This document shows, one piece after another, positions 62,201-64,000 of a stretch of DNA of 64,000 bases. A program made the position numbers and the translations under genes. Position 1 is the first letter of the stretch; the number at the start of each line of letters is the position of its first letter. Below the pieces are notes generated by a model. It saw only the letters and a program-made list of their open reading frames with translations, was not told where the DNA came from and did not search any database. Source of the DNA: Aptenodytes patagonicus (lineage: Eukaryota > Chordata > Aves > Sphenisciformes > Spheniscidae). Location of the stretch: contig NC_134961.1 in the NCBI RefSeq assembly GCF_965638725.1, forward strand, positions 5,114,641 through 5,178,640, read 5' to 3'.

Positions 62201-64000
62201 GCGTGCGAGCTCAGAGCAACAGCTCCCGGTTTTATCGATACCCTATCTTCTGTGAGAAACAGGAGAGCTGCAGGCCGGGGAAGGGGGATATGTCCCACAG
62301 AGGTGAATAGCAGGGCTCTCGCAGGACCCGCTCCCACTGGATTCTGTTACCTGCTCAAAAATCTGGGGAACAAAAAACAAAGGGGGTTTGTTAGCAATTC
62401 GCAGGGAAGAAGGTTGGAGTAAATCACGTATACAGACCCTCTGAACAAAATGTTAATGGATGCGTGGGCGGGGGGGGCAGATTCTGTTTCAAGAAGACAG
62501 AAGGCCCCATTTTTTGTGCCCCTGCCATCTGCTCTCCGTTTCCTCGGGGGCTCCTGGGGGCTCCTCGTCCCTTGCCTGCCGCTCCCACCCAGCCGGGAAG
62601 CGATGGGCAGCGTTTAACCCAGAGGAGTGTAGGAACACAGCACCCATGAGAGCAGGCTACCAAAGGAGAGGCAAGGAGAAGAAAGCATCTGCCAGGCTCT
62701 GAGGCTCCTTAACAGAAGTAAAAAAGAGTTGGTGGTGCGGGGGCCGCCAGCCGCTCGTCGAACAGGACGAACGCGGCCGTCGAACGGGAACCAGCATTGA
62801 GGAGCCCCAGCTCAGCCTTGTCCCGTCCCAGCCACCACGGGGCTGAGGGACGCTGATTTGCATCACGCCCGGTGCTGGGGGCTCCGCCGCTGTGCGCAAA
62901 GGGGGGGGGGACAGGGCTGCCGTGGGTGACCGTGGCTGTGATGCAGCCGAACCCGGGGGGGTGGCGGCGGCGGCACTGGGCGGGCAGGTGTGGGTCAGAC
63001 CGATGCTCCTCTGCCGGCGGGCCGTGGTGGTTGTGGCACGGGGTGTTTTAGCTCCGGGCCTGGGGACAAAGCAGCCCAGCGAGGGGCCCGGGAGGAACCG
63101 CGTCCCCTGCTTCCCAAGCTGCGGGGTTAGCGAGGGGCCGCGGGCTGTCCCCGCTCCAGCCTCGCCCCCGGCAGCCAGGCTTCTCCTGGGAGGCTGCTCC
63201 GGCCAGGGCGAGCGTCCCGGCAGCCTGGTGGGACGGGGCAGCTGTCGGGAGAAACCTGCCCTCGCTGCTGGGGTAGAGACTGCTCTTTGGGTGCCTTGAA
63301 AGCGAGAGCAGGTCTGCGGGGCTGGAGGGCAGTGCTGGGAGGAGCAAAGTGCCTTGGGAGGAATTAACAGTGACATTTCTTTCAGGCCGATCAGATGCTA
63401 CGTCAGAATAACCAGACCAAGTACTACCGGGAGTTCCTGGGCATTCTGGCGGGGGAACAGGTGGACCCCGAAAACCTGGGGGAGGCTGTCCGGACCCTGT
63501 GCGAGCAGACATCCATCTTCTGGGTCAGGAGAGGGGAGGGTAAGTTGTACGTGTCCCTTTGCAGAAGAGGGAAGCACGATTGTTTCTAGTACATCTAAGA
63601 GGAGCAGGCTCTGCTGCGCAAAAGCTGATGCACGATCCAGGACAGGCTGCCAAGGCCCGGGACAGGGACAGGTGACCTCTAGTTCAAAATCAAACTATTA
63701 TTCAGCGATCGCCAAGCGCTGGCTCGTACCCACAACCTGCAGCGAACCGTGGTGCTGGCTGGGAGAGGCTCCGAGCCCCCTTCCCCGGGCAGCACAGCCC
63801 GCTTGCACGGCACAACCACAGCACAGAGCAGTCCCCTGGGACGCTGTTGGTTTAATACCTGTCACCTTCATCTTCACCAGAAGCAGCCTGCTGAGCTCTC
63901 ATTCTGTTCTGTCTTACTCCAGCTTTAATGAGAAAGGTCATTCCCGGAGGCTTTCCACTTGTTTGGCTCCCCAGGGACTGGTATCTGCAGGACTGCAGCA
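59212..64000 (+). CDS. BRICD5: BRICHOS domain-containing protein 5, 3' end cut by the window
   Basis: BRICHOS proteins are type II membrane precursors whose lumenal BRICHOS domain acts as an intramolecular chaperone. Coding exons 59212-59250, 60567-60698, 61386-61538, 61804-61911 and 63386-63539 join in phase for 195 codons. A sixth exon from 63923 runs off the window. Residues 1-27 are cytosolic, and 28-50 (FWIILSVALFF to VVGVL) are the membrane segment. The BRICHOS region covers about 85-192 with Cys112, Cys121 and the conserved LC at 183, followed by IFWVRR. Sequons at Asn76, 97, 139 and 153 are lumenal. The exon 5 donor is GAGG|GTAAGT. The sixth exon (LMRKVIPGGFPLVWLPRDWY) supplies the C-terminal peptide. 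If the donor is not used, translation stops at 63587-63589 after 211 residues. The position beside PGP matches human 16p13.3, where MLST8 comes next. Confidence 0.85.
63923..64000 (+). CDS. BRICD5: BRICD5 terminal exon, partial
   Basis: A long pyrimidine tract ending TCTTACTCCAG precedes the exon. Entered in phase 1 it reads ALMRKVIPGG, then FPLVWLPRDWYLQDCS, open to the window edge. The hydrophobic, beta-prone stretch is what is expected for the peptide C-terminal to a BRICHOS domain. The phase fits the donor at 63539/63540. The end of the protein is not visible. Confidence 0.72.

Noticed and set aside
63630-63720. Stretch with GGACAGGCTGCC and GGTGACCTCTAG resembling CR1
   Set aside because: Only scattered words agree and the typical ATTCTATG tail is missing.

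Overview
This window is vertebrate nuclear DNA, most likely from a bird. The genes have vertebrate intron/exon structure with GT-AG splice sites. Two short CR1 LINE 3' tails carry the avian-type ATTCTATG-rich end. GC content and CpG islands suggest a small, gene-dense chromosome. No prokaryotic, plasmid or viral gene organisation was seen. All gene names come from reading the translated exons and recalling their families; no database search was run.

Layout from left to right. (1) Positions 1-27978, minus strand: GRID2IP (delphilin), a postsynaptic scaffold of Purkinje cells. Nine coding exons can be placed in consistent reading phase. They encode two PDZ domains in the first exon, a harmonin-N-like domain, a third PDZ and a second harmonin-N-like domain. 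The formin FH1/FH2 part lies beyond the left edge. A tiny alternative start exon at 21067-21080 encodes the Met-Ser-Cys-Leu-Gly start of the palmitoylated short isoform. (2) 27979-33300: gene-free flank. (3) 33100-35250: a CpG island, then a 13-14 bp minisatellite of about 1 kb ending just before the first coding exon of ZDHHC4. (4) 35257-42164, plus strand: ZDHHC4, a DHHC palmitoyltransferase of 343 codons in six coding exons. (5) 42165-44598: convergent 3' regions, with a strong 60-nt hairpin at 42662-42722. (6) 44599-53456, minus strand: E4F1, a zinc-finger transcription factor and ubiquitin ligase, 792 codons in 14 coding exons. (7) 53457-54004: a CpG-rich divergent promoter with five CCAAT boxes. 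(8) 54005-55394, plus strand: PGP phosphatase in two exons. (9) 55395-59211: PGP 3' region and spacer. (10) 59212 to the right edge, plus strand: BRICD5, a single-pass BRICHOS protein whose last exon is cut by the window.

The order combines two human neighbourhoods. GRID2IP-ZDHHC4 is on human 7p22 and E4F1-PGP-BRICD5 on human 16p13.3. The junction lies between ZDHHC4 and E4F1. The genes do not form one pathway. E4F1 and PGP probably share a promoter; ZDHHC4 and E4F1 converge.

I found no new multi-gene system. The points most worth checking are the extra PDZ in delphilin, the short-isoform start exon, the hairpin downstream of ZDHHC4, the minisatellite and (CT)n tract sitting at splice acceptors, and the synteny junction.
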